Part shown: positions 60,001 to 64,000 of the stretch, piece after piece | Layout: every line of letters begins with the position of its first letter | Position numbering within the stretch: position 1 is the first letter of the stretch | DNA from: Cinclus cinclus | Lineage: Eukaryota; Chordata; Aves; Passeriformes; Cinclidae | Assembly: GCF_963662255.1 (NCBI RefSeq) | Contig: NC_085049.1 | Span: forward strand, 64,651,158 to 64,715,157 | Direction: 5' to 3' | Length of the DNA: 64,000 nt | Made by a program: the position numbers and the translations under genes | Notes under the pieces: model-generated | Told to the model about the DNA's origin: nothing | The model's input: only the letters and a program-made list of their open reading frames with translations | The model's database searches: none

Positions 60001-63000
60001 TGTGTCCTTTCTCCTTCCACCTATAAGGTGACTCGACTATCTTCCCCAAAACACTCCTGGCTTTCCCAGCTGGGATCAAATAAACTGAGATGGCTGCTGT
60101 GAAAGAAGCAGAGACACGTCCAGGCTCCCCATGGCCTAGTGGGATCAGCTCTTCAAGGAAACAAAAGATGCTGCTTTGTGTTTGTGTACCCTGAGGGACG
60201 GTGTCCACTCCAGTTTAGAGGGCTGCTACACCACTCATCTCAGCAAACTGCACTGCCCAGGGAAGGAGGGTGGGACAGCATGTTTGTGCTCATCTTTTTA
60301 TTGGTGATTTCCCATTATTGCACTTAAAACAGACTTCTCTCTAAATTACTGTCCAGCAGCTTGAATCTACACTGTCCCTCTCCTCTTCCATCAAGAGGCT
60401 GGGCATTGTCTGCCCACTTTTTACAGCATGTTCTTTGTTCTGTGCTCATGCACAGTTGCATGTGGAACCTGTGGAACAGCCACTCATCCTGTTATTTGCA
60501 TTAGAACAACTGGAAACACAGACAAGAGATAATTTCTAACATCATCATCTAGCTGGGGGAGTGTAACAACAAAAGCAAGTGTGCAAGTCTGGGGAAAAGA
60601 AGACTTGCAGTAGAAAGCTATGTATCTCATTGAAAATTGACACTACGCTACCTAGAGAAAAATATGTAACTTTGTGCTTCACCTTCCATTATTTGGCCAC
60701 TTAAGGGATTTCACAACCTGAAACTGAACTTAGTTCCATGCTCTTTTTAGGCAAAGGGTTTCTCTCCCCAGTCTCAGGCATCCCAGGATGACTTAACACT
60801 ATAGCATTATCTTTGTTTTGCCCTTTTATGAGGACTTTTACATCTCTGAGCTTTCTGAGGGATGCTCCAGCTGCATGCTGACTAGAATACTAAGTCTGGT
60901 TTTTGCCTTGAAGGCAAACATCCACTTCTCTTTGGAGAATCTCCATGCTGGAATTTGTCTGCCACTGAGACATTAACTGTAGAAGATTTAAAACTGTCCC
61001 ATCAGCTATCTGATGTGCGCATACAAATCACAATAAAAGGACATCTTGCTTATACATGGTGGCACATGCTGCTTAATAGCAATCAACTTTATTAGAAATA
61101 GCTATTCTGCTTAGAAACATCATGCCAATTTAGTTTTATTGGTGGGGAAAAATTGCCCACACGATAAATTAGGAAGGGAATTAAAACTGTGGCCAAACAC
61201 AGTTTTGTGATGCTCTTCTGTAAAGTTGCTTCTCTCAGGCAGCAGCAACCAACAGAGCTTCATCAGTCTCACCAAAGTTTCTCTGTTTTACTGCAGCTGA
61301 GGATTTGATCCTGTAATTTGAACAATTGCACGAGACTGCCTGATGTTTAGGAATTAGGGGAAGCTAGACAGCCATGTGGTGTCACATACGCCAATGATTT
61401 GGCCTTAGTTTTGTCTGACTACGGTATGTAAAGCAGTGGTCATGAAAACAGTAAGTAAAGACAAAGCAGTTTTGTCCTAAAATTGCTTAACGAAGGCAGC
61501 ACTGGCTGAACTGTAGCACTGATTTTTACTGACCTTTCATAAAGAAAAGGCAGTCTGTCTGTCATTATGCAAATTCAAGAACATCTGTTCCATGAAACCC
61601 TGTAATAATGCCTGAGGTCTGCATGGTATGAGAATAAAAACTGTTTTGACAAAGGCTACAGAGTACGCTTGTATTAGCCAGACAGCTCTCTTTTCTAGTC
61701 CAAGTCTACCTCAAGCATAGGGGGGCCAGACCTTCAGCTGGATTAATTGTTGTGGCTCAGTGGAACTGGTTTCTCAGAACGCTGTTTTATTTTGTGAATA
61801 ATGAAATCCGAGAGGTAACCCCTTTATCAGAGCATTGCTATTTCATTGCTAACAATGGCAGCAACGGATGGGTGACACAATGTGAAGTGTTTGTTGCAGC
61901 CTTCCTATGCAAGCCACAAAAGAGGCACCAAGCACAGTTTAAAGAAGTCTGCCAACGACTAACTCACATCTGCTTTGGTTTAGTGAAAAAAAAAAAAAAA
62001 AGAAAGCAAGTAATATTGACAGCAGATATAAACAATAAGTGGATGTCTCAGTTCTTTTTCATAGGAAATACTTATTAAAATCTATTGATTTTTCCCAGGA
62101 CTGTTTCCACCTCTGAATTTAAGTGATGGAGGGGCCGAGGGTCGTGGGTGCTGAGGACTTCCGCACTCCGGTGGTGACTGATAGAAATATTATGAAGATG
62201 GAGTTCAGACAGCAACACAATGTTCAGCTGCTCACATAAACTTTTTAGGAAAAGCAACCACAGGCTGCTTTCACAGGCCTAACTAGAGCACGGGGGAATT
62301 AGAGCAGAATTTCATCTTGCTGTCATACGTCACAGCTTTTTCTCAGCATCAGAAGCAGGAGCCTCCTCCTTGTATGAAGCCAAAAGACAGCTCTATCCTT
62401 GGCTGCAGGGGGAAAGAAGAGCCTTTTTGACTTCTCTGCACAGGGATAGTCATGGGCTAATGTCAGTTCTTGCTAGAAGACCTGCTGTAGAGCAACCATC
62501 AGCCTTTCAGAGCCTAGCTGAGCAACATGGGACCCAAAAATATTTCGGTCATGCCTATTTTTAAAGGTACTTATTAAATTCCACATCAGATATTCACAGA
62601 CATATACACAAATATTTGCAAGGGCTCAAAATCAGCTGGGAATTTTTCCTCTAATAGAGGGTTTTGTTTGGTTGTCTGTTTTCAAAATCCAGCCTGGTTT
62701 TTAAGGGTAAGAATTTAGTCATCTTATCTGTAGGAATGCGAACATTAGACATTAGTTCTAAGTTGAGAAGGTGCCTCTGGCTGATCAGAGATGTTTCATA
62801 TATGTGGGAGGGTTCAGAGTCTGCCTCTGCCTATGTCTGTTCACTGAGCACAGGGTGGAAGCCAGGACTTAGCTCACACCACCCTCATGTCCTCCACATA
62901 GCTAAACAGGGCTGAAACAAATCCTACCCCAGAGCCTGTAACCCAGAAAAGGCTGTCATAAGTGATTGGACTTAATTTGCCTCAAACAACTAAAACCAGG

Positions 63001-64000
63001 CAGGAGTCTGGCATTTGTTAAACAATTTGGCAGTTATTTTGGGGGTGATGATGAAAATGATGCAATCTGCACTATCTCTGGTCTCCTTTGAGGAAGTCAC
63101 CACCGCAGCCAGCAAGCCTTGATGTGGATGTTTGCAGGAGATGAGCTCTGTGTCCCCATTTCTCACTGCAGTCCCTTTTCTGCCTGTTGAAAGTGCCAGC
63201 AGTGTAGGACCATCTGCCTTACTACCATAGTGCTAAAATGTTTGTCTTGTTCTGAAGTGACATTCTTGGGCAGGATGACCATCCATCAATGATTGCTGCA
63301 GTGAGTGGCCTTAGCAGAGCTCTTGGGAAGTGGCTGTGTTTCAAGCACAGGGTTACTTGTGTTCCTGAGGGTAACACATGAGCAATGGGCTATTTCTGCC
63401 AGTTGTCATCATACACTGGTTCACATCCCATGGGTATTTTTTCCTACGCCTTGCAGGTTTGGCAGTGACATCCTGGGAAGGGCTGCTGGTTTCTGTTCAT
63501 GTTTGTTTCTGATTCCTCTCATGTTTTCACTCGTGAATTAAATTTACCTTTGGCGGTGATCTCAGCACCATATCAATTTTGAGTTTGTGTTTTCTTCCCA
63601 GTAGATATCTGGGACTAAAATTTTGGAAGCAAACTACACAGCAGATTAAAAAAAATTATACAATTTTTTTCCCCAATAAAGAATAGATCACTTGCTTTTA
63701 AACAGAATAGGTAGATGAAAACAGCAGATGAATGGTTAAAGTCTCATCTTGTTTTCTGCTAAAATTGAAATCTTTTTCACCCCTTAAAAATTTACACAGA
63801 TGTTTGCTGTCAAAATTGGTATTACTAATTCTTAGACTGAATGAGCTGAAATGAGACAAGAAAAGCAAACAGAATTTTTTCTTACAAGATATATCCAGAA
63901 GGTCAGAATTATATAAAGTGTGCTGAGGCTTTTGTGAAAAATGATGTTTTTAATCTGAAATTACCTTCTTGCATTTCTAAATGCAGTTATTGATCAAATA

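Larger units (their letters stand above)
54730..64000. other. Gene-free stretch to the window end
   Basis: No gene is recognised. The largest frames are 130 codons (55204-55596, +), 116 codons (57249-57599, +) and 108 codons (61752-62078, +), none with a recognisable domain. It holds T/A homopolymers (54932-54952, 55996-56010, 57198-57214, 61986-62001), a 22-base palindrome, a possible CR1 scrap near 57000 and a small CpG cluster near 62130-62170. Nothing recognisable lies in the last 1.5 kb. Confidence 0.5.

Noticed and set aside
61560..61740. Possible solo LTR (AATAAA-like signal near 61633)
   Set aside because: No paired TG...CA ends, target duplication or primer-binding site could be found.

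Overview
The window looks like non-coding vertebrate nuclear DNA, most likely from a bird. It is AT-rich (roughly 60% A+T by eye) and has no operon-like gene layout, no long reading frames and no RNA gene I can recognise. The only identifiable mobile DNA is fragments of CR1 LINEs, the dominant retrotransposon of birds and other sauropsids. Low repeat density, short interspersed homopolymers and few microsatellites fit a bird better than a turtle or crocodilian, but that is inference from style and not from a diagnostic gene.

Layout. Positions 1-7424 hold nothing recognisable. A CR1 3' fragment lies on + at 7425-7812, and an older, more diverged CR1/L2-like fragment lies on + at about 9950-10185. 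Positions 10186-18000 are unique-looking DNA with an AT-rich tract (17393-17506), followed by an unusual A/C-only tract (18009-18145). A GC-richer patch at 22504-23080 is bounded by a good splice acceptor and a consensus donor and is the best candidate for an undescribed exon. An (AAACC)n array is at 24489-24538, and a short CR1 tail lies on + at 30419-30557. A 9-bp minisatellite is at 37934-37987, and a CpG-bearing block with an open frame on the minus strand is at 39517-39714. The longest CR1 fragment, which still shows the reverse-transcriptase FxDD motif, lies on - at 43102-43960. A GC-rich patch with a 21-bp tandem repeat is at 48489-49100. Two perfect inverted repeats are at 54700-54728 and 55448-55469. 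The rest, to 64000, is unremarkable.

Interpretation. The simplest reading is the inside of a very long intron or a gene desert. I can support no complete protein-coding gene. The many reading frames of 60-197 codons are at about the number expected by chance in 64 kb read in six frames; the longest lie in local GC-rich patches where stop codons are rarer, and several begin at TTG or GTG rather than ATG. I found no multi-gene system here. The items most worth a second look are the candidate exon at 22504-23080, the minus-strand block at 39517-39714, and the small splice-bounded segments at 35439-35503 and 48963-49016.
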